Source: Bathynomus jamesi
Lineage: Eukaryota; Arthropoda; Malacostraca; Isopoda; Cirolanidae
Direction: 5' to 3'
Length of the DNA: 64,000 bases
NCBI GenBank assembly: GCA_023014485.1
Contig: JAJOZX010002571.1
Coordinates: 583,961-647,960, forward strand
Part shown: positions 32,467 through 43,463 of the stretch, in pieces
Layout: each line of letters starts with the position of its first letter
Position numbering within the stretch: the first letter of the stretch is position 1
Translations under genes and position numbers: made by a program
Notes under the pieces: model-generated
What the model saw: the letters and a program-made list of their open reading frames with translations, nothing else
The model's database searches: none
What the model was told of the DNA's origin: nothing

Positions 32467-35400
32467 CTCAGGTAGGGTGCATCAAAAACGGCAACTTTCA
32501 AAAATTGACTTGGCTGTACATTATTATGGTTACATTCCCTAAAAAAAATTCACATGCAAAATTTTCAGGTCAATTGATTAATATCTACTGGGTCCACCTA
32601 GCTCCTAAACTTTTACAAAAATGACAATTTTTGGGATATGACAATTTTTGGGATTGCCTAAAATTATTTTTTTCACATATACCTTTATTTTATTGAATTG
32701 AATGATCCTTAAGGTACTATAGGCCTAGTATGTTTAGTTTGCTTGTGTTTAAGCCATAGCTACTATTAATAAACATCATTTGCCATCATGAAATACCTAT
32801 AGCTATTTTTTCTTATTTTCAGGCATGTAGACTACTTTAATATTAATCTATGTTTCTATTACAGGTCAATTTTTTATATATGTTGGTGATAATAGTTGAT
32901 ATATGATATAATGGATAATAGTGGTAAAGCCAGTGAAGCCACTTCTAGTGGTAAAACTTGTTCAAGTGGTGCAGATAAAGTTGATGTAAAAACACGAAAA
33001 AAAACCTGTATATTTGGATTAGGTCCTGGCATCACAAATAATGATGCAAAGATTGTAGGATGTCGCTTGCCAACAAGTGAACAAGTTCTTAGTTGTTTCC
33101 TATTTCACCAGCAACAGGGTCTAAAAGAGAGAACTAAGCGAGATATAGCTAAAATTGTTTTAACAGAAATTCAACCATTCTACAATAAAGCCAACATACT
33201 AATGATTACTGAGAAAAAAGCATGTGAGAAAATAATTTCGTTGTCAGAAAAGAATGCGAAACTGAGAGAAATTTCATTGAAAAGAAGAGAGCTACAAAGT
33301 ACAAAGACAAGACTAGAAGATATGGAAATGCAACTTAAAATGACTTTTCCACTGTGGATTAAAAATGCCAAAAAAATTATGAGTAATCCAGAAGATATAC
33401 AATTTCTTCAATCAATGCAAGGGGATAGAATTGCTTCTTTTGGAGCTCATGATCAAACTTTAGCATCCAAAATGAAGTGCATTAATTTTCGAAAATGTGA
33501 AGAAAATGCGAGAAAAGAAAAGGAATTGAGAGAGACTGAAGCTTCTTGCAGTTATGTTGAATTAGAAAGCAGTAGCACAAGCGATACAACTACCATTGAG
33601 AGTGAGTCAGAAGCTAATGATGGAGCTAAAAAAGATGGAAAATCCACACAGTCAACAGTCTGTTTAGGTACTCAAGCTATCATTCTTCATGACATTCTGA
33701 AAAGACCGAAACTTGTTTCTTTGGCATCAAGAATGAAAATGACTCCGGCACAACAGGCTGCATTCACAAAAGCTTTTGTTGAAGAATGTGGTGGTAACAC
33801 TAAGGCAGTGGCAACTTCATATGCTACAGCTGATAGAGCAAGACGCGAAGTAGCCCAAAAAATTTCAAGTTCCATTAAAAAATCCTGGAATCCTCCTAAA
33901 TTGGCCTCTCTTCATTGGGATTCAAAAATAATTTCTACTCTGCAGGATAAATATGTTACAGAAGAACGATTAGCCGTATCAGTTGGAAATTCAATGGATC
34001 TCAAACTACTTGGTATTCCATCATATCATCCTAGTGCTGGTGGCAGTGGCCAATCTGGGAAAAACTTGACTGAAGAAGTTATTAAGCTACTGAAATTGTG
34101 GAACTGCTCCGATTCAATAGTGAACTTGGTTTTCGACACTACAGCAACCAACACGGGACATGTGAGCGCTGCATGCATAACTATCCAACAAGAGATTGGA
34201 TGGCCTTTATTATGGTCTGCATGCAGGCATCATGTTGGTGAAGTTATTATGAGTCATGTGCTTCAGGACATGAAAGTAGAAACTTCGAGTGGACCAGAAA
34301 TTAATGTCTAACAGATTTCGAGAAAAGTTTCAGTAGATTTCCAAGGATGAAAAATTGAAAAAAATTGACTTCAATCAGTACTCCAAAGCTGTCCAGGAGA
34401 TTCTTCAGGAATGGACTGATGATTGCAATTCAAATAAGTAATATAGAAAAGCAACATAGGTACACGATATGACTACAAACAATTTTCTGACTTAGTTGTG
34501 TTATACTTAAATGCAGGACCTAGTGATAAGGATATAACCCTTCAGCGACCTGGTGCTATACATAGAGCCAGATGGATGAGTAAAGCAATATATGCTCTAA
34601 AAATTGCATTACTAGAAGATAATATCTCGAAACTACCTTCAGTAACAATCACAAACAAGCAACAAATTCTGAAACTAAGAGACTTTGCAACCTTCATTTC
34701 ACTGATTTACTACCCATGGTGGATGACCTGCTCTTCAGTTTTTGATGCACCATGGCACGATTTGCAGCTTTACAAAAAGCTTCTTAGAGACAAGGAAGTA
34801 AACAAGCAAATAGCAAAAAGTGCTCTAACATATTTGAAACGTCATCTCTGGTACCTTTCATCAGAGATGATTCCTCTTGTATTATTCAGCGATTTGGTTC
34901 CAAAAAATGAACTTCATGCTATAACAAACCATCTTCTTTCCTATAAACCACACAAGATTGAGACAGTAGTTCCAGAAGGTAGACATGGATCTAGTTTTGG
35001 AAAGCCTAATTTCCCTACCAATCTACGATCGGAAACCACACAAAAACTCATGGTTCATATTCTCTTCACTACAGTTAGACTATGATTTTTTAATGGTTGA
35101 GATTGTTGAATGGAAAACAGCATCATCATTTATATCTTCCAAAGAAAAACTTTTGGCTATAAATGTCATAAATGATGGCTCTGAGAGGGCAGTAAAACTA
35201 TGCAGTGACTTTTATGAGGCTGCAAGGACTGAAGAACATCTTCAAAATGTTCTCCAAGTTGTAGAAGCTGACAGAAAAGCCACTCTTAATCTGAGAAAGA
35301 GACAAGCTTCTTTATCATCTGTTTTAAAAGAAAAAAGGACAAAGAAGAAGAATTAAGATATCAATAAGCAATAAATCAATTTTTACAAGTATTTTATCAT

Positions 35401-35811
35401 GAAATACCATTTTTAATAGGTGGAGGTGGTCGGTGGGATGCTTGGCAAGTTGGGTCCTCGTTCCGCATCCTGGTAACTCACTTCATGATTCTCAGAATAA
35501 TACAAAAAAAAGTCTAAAAAGACAGATAATTTCATGAATTGAGGCTAAAACTTGCCTAAAACTAACTATATTTAAAAATTTTTTTTCAAACAAAATCTAC
35601 AACGCTTACACATAAGATTTTATAGTAAAACCATAAAATTCCACAATTGTCAAATTTTCATCTTCGAGGTGGATCCACTAAATATTGTCAGAACAGCTTG
35701 AAACGTGGACACTGAAGGTTTGTTGGGGATTGTAACCATAATATCATAGGGCCGAATCAATATCCGAAGTTCGAAATTTCACCCCTTATAGGCTGATGCA
35801 CCCTACCTGAG
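32467..35811 (+). mobile_element. Transposon E1, uncharacterised family, 18-bp perfect TIRs
   Basis: Left TIR CTCAGGTAGGGTGCATCA at 32467-32484 and its exact inverse at 35794-35811. TGTACA lies on both sides (32461-32466, 35812-35817); as it is palindromic it could be either target duplication or TIR extension, but E2 has TGTATG in the same place, favouring a 6-bp TGTAYR duplication. 3,345 bp with one coding region on the plus strand. Confidence 0.85.
32896..35356 (+). pseudogene. E1 transposase (long ORF plus frameshifted remainder)
   Basis: A 471-residue ORF (32896-34311) followed by frames 34498-35085 and 34985-35356. N-terminal half: basic KTRKKTCIFGLGPG, coiled coil around residues 100-160 (KNAKLREISLKRREL), then PEDIQFLQSMQGDRIASFGA. 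A Ser/Glu-rich linker precedes TPAQQAAFTKAFVEECGGN. Catalytic area: NLVFDTTATNTGHVSAACIT, then IGWPLLWSACRHHVGEVIMS, the counterpart of E2's ATNT and C-x-L-H blocks. The remainder has RPGAIHRARWMSKAIYALKI, KRHLWYLSSEMIPLVLFSDL, VINDGSERAVKLCSDFYEAA and ends near 35356. The 34312-34497 stretch is decayed. Start chosen at the first Met; MDNSGKASEATSS nine codons in (from 32911) is an equally good start. Confidence 0.78.
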
Positions 35812-36129
35812 TGTACAGTCTTTACAGCCACACCTACACTTTTCCTCCTAAGTATATATATTGTAATGTATATGGTGGTAAATTTTGACTTGGTCCGCAA
35901 TCGATATGGATCGTGACTTATTTTTGGTTGGATGGATACTGTAATGAAATTGACTGGATCCTTTGGATCTGATATATTTGCATGTCGGTTATAAATAGAT
36001 ATATAGTGTAACATATTTGTGGATAGTAGTCTATTAATTATGACTTGATCCTCTGGATCCAGAGATTCTATCTTTAGTTTTAAATTGATAATTAATTAGT
36101 TTTAAATTGATAATTATTTAGTTTCATAA

Positions 36130-36388
36130 AAAATGGTCATAATGTACAGGCAGTTTTTACATAAATTTCTTATGTTCTTGTGGTTCGGAACCCACGTAAA
36201 ATTGTAGGTCCCCTCTGCCACCACGGAGGACATACACAATTACGAACACAGTTAGGTAGACCAGCCATGAGTGGATCCTAGGGTCTTTGTTGGTCTGAAA
36301 CATTATAACATTAATCTGGAACCAACTTGGAAAATAGACCAAGATACAAAACTCTGCAAGTGTGACCAGAACTTTGGAAGGCTTCCTA
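36130..36388 (-). pseudogene. E2 transposase fragment between two insertions
   Basis: Flanked by R1b and LINE B2. The frame contains DPRIHSWLVYLTVFVIVYVL and YVGSEPQEHKKF, which I place between the C-x-x-H block and the C-terminal AHPEN block by comparison with E3 (QSRWFTTAQAILLLWM). Placement is by order rather than strong similarity. Confidence 0.45.
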
Positions 36389-37128
36389 TGAAAGAACTAT
36401 ATAGGGCTATGGGTTGATTGCCTGTTACCTCTCATCTGTTGGAAATTTCCAGCAGATTACAGTGGAGAGTTAATGACAAAACCCTACGTTTTTTCGTCAG
36501 AGAGTTGTGTATATGTAGGTCTTTAAAGGACCTCTATGTTTATTTGCCTTCAGTATTTGCGCTGCCTAATGGTAAACAAAGAAATTACCTCGCCTTATTA
36601 TTTCGTTGGGCCTCACTTTTGTTCATTGGGTGCCACAATCTCTCGGTTTATTTGCTTAGGCATTCACTATACTTAAATACCTGAAGGAATAGGCCTATTC
36701 TTTTTATAGTTATTAGGTTTTATATTACAAGGATTTCACTCAGAACTTATAGGAAGATAAAATAAATCTTCCTTGCTTAAAGCATTGCTGTAACATAAGC
36801 AGCTCAGAATGCTGCAAAATATAAATCGTTCGCTTAAGAATCTGCTGATTTTACAAAGTTTGTTGACTCTTCTCTCAAAATAATTTTCATAAGTCAGCAG
36901 TGGAAAGTTTTTATATAAAATAATAAATTTGGTTTTCTTCTTGTCATGCAGGCCCAATGCCTACATATGGGATTCTTGTATGGCAATTAATTTCATTCCC
37001 AATAGGCTATGTTGCCAATCCTGAGGCAATTTTGAAGTTATTTAATTCAATAAATTAATAATTTGTATTTAATTAAGAACTAAAGGTATCACATATGATA
37101 CCATATTGTAAACATGTATAGTTTTCCA
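36389..37128. mobile_element. R1b: internally deleted R1 copy inside E2
   Basis: Left end TGAAAGAACTATATAGGGCT and right end ...catgtatagttttcca match both termini of R1. The 3' non-coding part (ccagcagatta..., tttgccttcagtatttg) is kept and all transposase coding is gone. TA borders both ends (36387-36388 and 37129-37130). Confidence 0.75.
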
Positions 37129-37149
37129 TATTTCCTTTGAGATGTATAA

Positions 37150-39600
37150 AATCTGAGGATTCTACATGCCAGAGTCAACCCACCTTGAATGACAGATCAG
37201 TATCAACACAGCCAAGCATAACAGCCATACAGATTTTGTAAGCATAATACTGATCAGTGCTGAGGTCCTCCAGTACTTCATTAGGAATAACTGGAAATTT
37301 TTAATTCTTAATTGGCTTGAATGAAATCACATCCCACTGAGATACACTTCCACCAACTTCAACCCCTATCTTTCCTGCAAATGAGTCTTGGCTCTTTGTT
37401 ATTCCATCCAGAGTAACAAAGACATGATGAAGGGGGAGCTCATTACAATGTAGTAAGCAAATGCTCCACTGCAAAGGTCTACCAAGCAGTTCTTCCAGGC
37501 ATCTGATAACTCCACCATTTGAACTGGTCATTGTATTAGTCGCATCAGATCCTATCATGACAAGTTTGGTTTGTAATTCAGTGTCTTTGAGGGCCTTGTA
37601 TATCTCTGTTGCAATAGTTGACCCCTTGCCATTACTTGGAGTCACATGTGAGAGGTAGAAATCACCTGAAAATAGTATTCAGAAATTAGAACAATTTTTT
37701 AGATATTTCAGGCTTTATCTATTTTCCAATTTCTATATCCAAAATTCATCTTAATAAATATTTTGAGTAATATCTATTACAAAATGCAAACTAAAAATCA
37801 AAATTTAAAATCTTACCAGGTTCTCCTACAATTACATAGTGCTCTTCTAGCTCAGTTCTTCTGTAATATTTGCCATTCACTTCATTTGTCATCATTGTTG
37901 CATCTTTGTGACCATCCACATAAATAGCATCCACCAATTCAAACAATTTTACCCTCCTCTTTTCTTATGGCTTTACGATATTTTTCACATTCTCTTCTCC
38001 GCTTGTTCCTGCAAAGTTCATAGTGCAAATTTACTCAATTTTAAACACAGTTATTTAAGCAAGCTTCATAGGTTTTGACTAACAATATTTAAATTTCAAC
38101 ACTTGTTTGAAACATATGCTTATTTGTGAAATACTTGATTTGAATCAGATACTAATGTACAAGATAATTGGACTGTTACCTGTCAATTACGTTCATCTTA
38201 TCAGTAGTAGTGATAATTCCATAATCTTCTAAAACTGCTGACGCAACTGCTGCTCCAGCTCTAACACCCACTTGATACCTGGTAAAAGACATTTATTTTA
38301 TATCAAGTTAATATTCTAAAAAGATGTTTATTGGACAGCAGTGTCCAAGATTTGGACTCTAACTATTAACAATGTTGCATGGATTATAAATCATTTTTCC
38401 AAAAGTATTGTCAACAGAGCAACAAGTGTGTGCAAAGCATACTCATATTTTAAACCATACAGTATACCTGTCACACTGCTGAGTGAGGTTTGGTAGACTC
38501 TTCCTATTTTGTTCTGTCCTGGATTCCTGTTGTTCACTGACACCAGCTGTTTCATCATGTGATTCCAGGCTGCCCTGACTTGAAAGACTGTTGAGATCAC
38601 TGTCATGTATTGGCAGTATTGCTGCTGAGCTTGATGGAACAACTTGGAAAAACTCTTCTGAGCTCTTCCCTGGGGATAATAAAATACAATATGATTATGA
38701 TACAAGATAGTTTACCAAAGACTCAAAAATAAAATTTTATAATTTGTAGCACAATCATTTCAAGAAACCCAGATTTTTGGTGGCCATTAATCAAAAGTTT
38801 TTTAATTTGTATAGATTAAACTCAGATTCTTTTCTTTTGCTTGCTCCTGCTGTACTCCTCTCCTTTTGTATTTGATGTCTGCCGATGTAAGGCATTCCTT
38901 AAAACCAACACATTGTCCTATTCTAGCTGTTTTCTGGTCCTCATAGAAAGCATAGTCTTCTTCTGTCATTTTGAGTTGATACAAATGTTCCAAATCTCTT
39001 CTCCGATTTGAGTCCTCACAGAAGATGTCAAACAACTTGAAGTTTTTTCATTGAAGGAAGAAAGATCACTTCGGAACTTGTCACCACGTTTCTTTTTTGG
39101 ATATCTATCAAACCTACAAAATTACCAAAACTGTAATGTTATGAATGCAAATTTCAATTATAAACCCTAAGTTAAGTTCTAGTCAAAACAGAATTTATTA
39201 CCAATCATTCTTATGATTTGCAAATCACTGAATCACATGATTATTATGTTTATAAAATTACTGTCACAAACAAATAAATGTAATTACAAAATTTACAAAG
39301 GTATGACATATTTTAAATCTTTTTATGAGGGACTGAAAATTTGAGTCTTACCTCAAAAATTCTTTGACTAGATCCTGAATCTTGCTGGTGACACTGGGAC
39401 CTGAAATTGGATAGATATTACACCAAATCCAGTGTTCAATCAGACTTAGTGCAACCATATTAGCTGTTTGTCTGGTTGTCCAGTTCTCTTCCTGCCATTA
39501 CACATTGGATGACATCTTTACCAAGAGGAAGATTTCCATTGGGGAATGAGTCTGTGCTTGAAAATCTGTGACCTCCATCAAGAATTTTAACTGTTACTGC
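37150..39600 (-). pseudogene. E2 transposase, N-terminal and catalytic exons
   Basis: Minus strand, apparently intron-containing. Pieces in order: GPSVTSKIQDLVKEFLR ending at donor |gtaaga (about 39350), FDRYPKKKRGDKFRSDL (acceptor tttgtag), LFDIFCEDSNRRRDLEHLYQ with LKMTEEDYAFYEDQK, a serine-rich exon (SSEEFFQVVPSSSAAILP to LPNLTQQCDR|gtatac), RYQVGVRAGAAVASAVLEDY up to |gtaaca, VDAIYVDGHKDATMMTNEVN with EEHYVIVGEPG|gtaaga, then HVTPSNGKGSTIATEI, LVMIGSDATNTMTSSNGG, RPLQWSICLLHCNELPLHHV. This parallels E3 block for block. At least one frameshift in the N-terminal exon (near 39045). Confidence 0.72.
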
Positions 39601-40605
39601 ATCTTAATATCCTACTATGCAGTATTTTTTCGCAATAAGGTTATCAAAATATATGTATTTATCAAAACTATAAATTCAACTTGAAAAAAAAAATATATAA
39701 TATAATTTCAAATAAAAAAACAAAATATTTGGAGAAAAAGGGCCGAAATATTGCATTTTTTGAGCAAAAATGAGGAAATATGGATTTTTTTATGTATTAT
39801 TGACCCTACATCCCTGTGCAAATGTTTTAATCTGCCTCAGAGGTAAAAAAGACATCATAAACAGTTTTTAAATTGTCTTTCTATCATGTCCAGAACCCGA
39901 GATAGGTCACTGGGTTCAAATTTTGGTAATGTGCACATACGATTTGTATAAATTGACTGGTAGCAGTCACAATTTTGTATGCAACCACCCACAATCGGTT
40001 TTAAAGTTTAATCCGGGACAAAAGACAGCTATCTAGCCCCCATCAAATTTGATCCTGGCACTTTTGATTTTTTCACTCCACCCTACTGAGTGTATGGAGT
40101 ATGCTTCAAATGTATGAGGTGGCTCAACCCACACAGCCATACTTGACTGGGTGGAATCAAAGGCTTTTTATCTCATCAATTCTCCACCTCTTGCTAACTG
40201 TCTTCAAACCCGCTCTCTTCGCCGCAGTGTTGCCTCACTCTCTTTTTCCTATCGCTATCATAATGGCCACTGCTCTTCTGAACTCTCTAACTGCATACCT
40301 CCTCCTTTAAGGAGAGCATGCAAAACCAGACTTTCTACACTTTCTCATTTCCTTTTCTGTGCAATTCTCTAATGCAAGAGGTAATCAGTATTTTCAATCT
40401 TTCATCTACTCAACCAGTCAACTGTGGAACAATCTTCCTCAATACATCTTTTCCCCTATCTATGACCTCTAACCTTTCAAACGCACTGTGTCTAGGCATC
40501 TCGAAAACTCTGGACCTTTATTTTGGCTTTCTTCTTCTGTTGGGGGATGGGGGCGCTTTTGCGGCATTCGCCTTTGTCCCCTCCTTCCTGCATAAAAAAA
40601 AAAAA

Positions 40606-40870
40606 TATATGTTATAAATAGTAGCTTCTTAGTTTTAAATTTTTTTTGACGCATTCATGATTGAAAAAGAGAGTGTGCAGTGTAAGTAGTGTATATTCTT
40701 AGCTGCTTAAGTTATGTAAGTTACTTTGGTAGCTCTTTACGAGTAAATAGTTGTGTTACTTAGCTGACTTGTGATTGACATTTTGCACAATTTTTTTTAT
40801 AAAATATAGCTCATGACTTGGATAACCTCGATAGGCCCAAATGCTTCATGTTTTCCAAATGTAATGTACC
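40606..40870 (+). repeat. 3' tail of CR1-like LINE C2
   Basis: After the poly(A) of LINE A2 the sequence matches the inverted tail of C1 (12345-12600): gtagcttcttagtt, acttaagttatg, gcaaaatt near aagtcatgagc, and cttcatgttttcca. Confidence 0.75.
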
Positions 40871-41048
40871 TGCACGGAAAAGTAAATGTGAAGGTCTCAT
40901 TGACTTAAAAAATTTGGTTGAAAATCTTTTGTATGAAATTATTAATGTGTTATAATGTGATTGTGGACCGACTAGATATCAGTTGACTTTCGGTGTGTGT
41001 TAACAGTAGGCGAATGGTGAATTTGAATTTTTGCATTTAATGTTTTAG

Positions 41049-41371
41049 GCCTCTTAGAGAATGGTTGGCAGTGAGGTCCAGAAGCGGAAGTCTTCCTAAC
41101 GATAAAGTGGGAGGCGGGAAAGAGTCGAGAAGAAGACATCGAAGTCTAAATGCAAATTCCGAATCATATTATAGAAACTTCTACAACTCCCCTTGTCCAT
41201 CTTCCATTCCTTCATCAGCAGATACTTCTAAAAACAAAAGTCAGTATGTTTCTTCTTCGTCTACTCAGGTGGAGGGAAACTTCGATAAATCAAGGACTGC
41301 GGACACATCACCAAGGAAACGGGAAATGAAGTCAAAATCAAAAGGGAAGAAGAACAGTTTCTCAGGCTCAG
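41049..41371 (+). CDS. Dcp2: Dcp2 exon: PLREWL segment and disordered tail
   Basis: Starts with G that completes AAG and continues PLREWLAVRSRSGS, the conserved Dcp2 continuation of MPF(I/V)(R/K)PL(R/K)(D/E)WL. The acceptor is taatgttttag. After this the chain is basic and serine/asparagine rich (RRRHRSLN, a poly-serine stretch, KSKSKGKK), as expected for the unstructured Dcp2 C-terminal region that carries short linear motifs. It ends at donor TCAG|gttggt in phase 1. The intron before it is 29,358 bp and holds most of the nested transposons described here. Confidence 0.9.
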
Positions 41372-41540
41372 GTTGGTTGGTATTTAGTTTTGAGGAACTT
41401 AAAGAATAGTTTTGTGTTTGTAAAAGTTTTTGCATGTGAAAATATCCCAAATTTCTTCCTCAATATATTTTTGATAGGGAGCAGGGAAATTATGGTTTTA
41501 TTTTCACTGTGATTGAACTCCTTTTTCCTTTGTTTCGCAG

Positions 41541-41800
41541 AAAACTTTAACAATGAAGACCATTCACAACAGAAATTTACCTTCAAAAGTCGTGGGAAAT
41601 CGAAAGGTTGCCATTCTAACAACTGTAATAATACTAATAATGCCATAAATAATCGCGGCAACATAAATAATACAAATTATACTTCATCATTAAACGGCTT
41701 TAGGTCTTATTCATGGCAAAATTTCAGAATCAATAAACGAGCTGTTAATGAAGCACTGGATAAGGTTTGGAGTGGTGTAAGTTTGGAGATGAAAGGATAG
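41541..41800 (+). CDS. Dcp2: Dcp2 terminal coding exon
   Basis: Acceptor tgtttcgcag after a 169-bp intron; the phase agrees with the previous exon (G|AA). Residues include KFTFKSRGKSKG, an asparagine-rich stretch, then SYSWQNFRINKRAVNEAL, which resembles the short C-terminal (F/W)xxFxxDxxxIMxxL box of metazoan Dcp2. It ends LEMKG and TAG at 41798-41800. The visible exons together encode 353 residues. The stop codon abuts gtaagcc, a good donor, so splicing within the 3' UTR is possible. Confidence 0.87.
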
Positions 41801-42877
41801 GTAAGCCATGCCCAAATTACACAGTATAGTACATGGAAAGCGTTTTTCATTACAACTGCCCAATCTTTAAGAATTCCAGTTTCGTCTGTGATATAAGGTT
41901 AAAAAGTATTTTATATATGTATACATTTTACACTGAAAAGAAGCCGTTTCTTTATTATTTACGAATAAGTTCAGTTTGGTTTTAAAAATGAAACTCTTTC
42001 TTTAGGAAATGATTAGTAAAAAGTTTTATTTATTAAAGGAGAGAAATTTTACTTAATTTTTTCAGATAGCTAATTGTCCGAAACTCTGTACCGCTTTATA
42101 TATTAAATTCTCAATTGCATTTACTAATTTAGAGGAATTCTATGAAGATTTTATTAAAGAAGTATTGGAATATCTTTTAAGTTTATAGTTAACGTTTGTC
42201 TTCAACAAGAACGCAAAATCGAGTGAGAATATCAACTGGAAGGAGTTACAGTAACAGAACGGTCACAGATAAAGAAGTAGAATTAATTTCGTAATCCAAC
42301 ATTATGTACCTCGTGTCTTCTCAACTAAAAAACACTGAGGTCCGACCAAATTAACCAAATAATGGGCTATTATGAAATGTATCTAATTTCATGTTAAGAA
42401 AAATATTTCTTACCATTTATTTATTCTTTTTTTCACAAAAAAAAAAAAAAAAAAAAAAAAATCGTCATTAAAAAAGTTTGTTTCTCATGTTGGCAACAGT
42501 TATTCTTAGTATTTACTCATTCTTTGGTTAAAGTATGTCATCATAAAGTATGCCATAAATTGTTAATAATGAGCTAACATCATCTTTGTGGACATGGACT
42601 GAAGAGTTTGAAGTGACATTGGGCATCCCTGATCATATGCTGCTGGAGAGAAAAGGTTAAATGATTATTGTGATTAGTGTGCGTATTCTGTGTACTCGAA
42701 AATAGCACAAGTACAAACGGGTCAGGGAAGCCTTATGCATATATGTTAGTCATTGTTTGGACCCACTCATTTCCCGTAATGCCTATCACATTTTATCACA
42801 GGCATTACACATTACTAAACCTAACTTAACCTTCACGAAGTGATTAAGTGTTACAAGCATTTAATATGTGAAGTGAC

Positions 42878-42880
<3 letters not shown>
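41801..42880 (+). other. Dcp2 3' UTR and downstream, no element recognised
   Basis: Starts with gtaagccatg, a possible donor just after the stop. Poly(A) run at 42437-42461. No ORF or repeat supported. Confidence 0.5.
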
Positions 42881-42938
<58 letters not shown>

Positions 42939-42990
42939 GGTGAGTCAAAACCCTGGAAACATAGGAACTATGCTTTTCAATGCAAATATT

Positions 42991-43040
<50 letters not shown>

Positions 43041-43074
43041 TGAAAAGCATAGTTCCTGTTTCAGTCTTTTGACT

Positions 43075-43133
<59 letters not shown>
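42881..43133. repeat. (CA)n/(TA)n microsatellites with an embedded inverted repeat
   Basis: (CA)n at 42884-42912, (TA)n at 42913-42937, 42990-43040 and 43080-43133. Between them, aggaactatgcttttcaatg near 42964 is inverted at 43042-43060 (cattgaaaagcatagttcct with a TA spacer), and gagtcaaaac pairs with cttttgactt. Arms are about 40 bp. Confidence 0.8.
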
Positions 43134-43138
<5 letters not shown>

Positions 43139-43463
43139 TGTCCCACAAAAAAGTACACCCAACTTTAGATTGTACTAACTCCTCCAAAAATTGAGATATT
43201 TTGGATCTGTTTGATTGATTTAATATAGCAAATTATTCTTTGTTAACGTTCAAATTTATTCATGTTTAAACGAATTAGTGTTTAAGCATCTGCTTTTTAA
43301 CTGAAGGGTACAAAAAAATGGATTGCACAAAATTGGTCAATGAAAAAATAATGTGTGTGCTACAATGTAATGAAAAGACAAATGCATAATAATAGATACT
43401 TTAACATAATTTTAATAAGATACAAAGCAGATTTTTCTTTATTCATTATTACAAAAGTTATGC

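Larger units (their letters stand above)
29397..36130 (+). mobile_element. CR1-like LINE B2, inserted in E2 and carrying E1
   Basis: Plus strand. Endonuclease at 29404-30090, RT at 30149-32176, 3' UTR from 32177. The 3' flank of E1 (35818-36130) is non-coding, AT-rich and has a duplicated tttaaattgataatt motif, and is taken as the rest of the LINE tail; the exact right edge is uncertain. Same family as B1 and the copy at 60120. Confidence 0.7.
28915..40090 (-). mobile_element. Transposon E2, uncharacterised family, with nested insertions
   Basis: Splits LINE A2 at PCM|EYAS. TGTATG occurs at 28909-28914 and 40091-40096. Left end GTAGGGTGAAGCGAAAAAAT; right end, inverted, CTCAGTAGGGTGGAGTGAAA. 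Minus-strand coding is at about 39600-37150, 36388-36130 and 29390-29027, separated by a deleted R1 copy and by LINE B2 (with E1). The ends share CTCAG(G)TAGGGTG with E1. Its own length without inserts is roughly 4 kb. Confidence 0.78.
22602..40605 (+). mobile_element. Jockey/BS-like LINE A2, split by R1 and E2
   Basis: Plus strand, same family as A1. LINE sequence lies at 22602-23354, 27926-28914 and 40091-40605, ending with a poly(A) run 40594-40605. It is inserted into CR1-like LINE C2 between cttgccata and gttataaatagtag. Segments in order: [13 protein letters not shown] and SEIRIFSKD, then KKGDCSQP, VPQGSVLSLTLFLLFINDIL, SYANDSTLYSSTHFP (catalytic A-D-D has become A-N-D), RDLVHPCM|EYASNV, VESKAFYLINSPPLANC and the C-terminal SLSFSYRY region. 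5'-truncated. Confidence 0.82.
14485..40870 (+). mobile_element. CR1-like LINE C2, split by seven or more insertions
   Basis: Plus strand. LINE sequence is found at 14485-14591, 14806-14970, 15105-15237, 20704-21161, 21851-22153, 22573-22600 and about 40606-40870. Joined in order these give one RT chain: ILERIIKNYIQDDLESLNLI, ISQHGFRSGKSCLSYLFDIF, a K-A-F-D-K-V region, VPQGSALG (20704 on), SKFADDKKVVG, WQMEFNVQNCKVI, FFVRP|HFEYCIQAWSP and FWNDLP. The 3' tail resumes after the poly(A) of LINE A2 near 40605. Its own frame has stops and shifts. Confidence 0.8.

Noticed and set aside
32461..35817. E1 as a hAT with 8-bp duplication
   Set aside because: The eight bases next to CAGGTAGGG on either side are inverse, not direct, copies; TGTACA gives the only direct 6-bp reading.
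42840..43194. Long Ile-Tyr ORFs on both strands
   Set aside because: Translations of (TA)n microsatellite.
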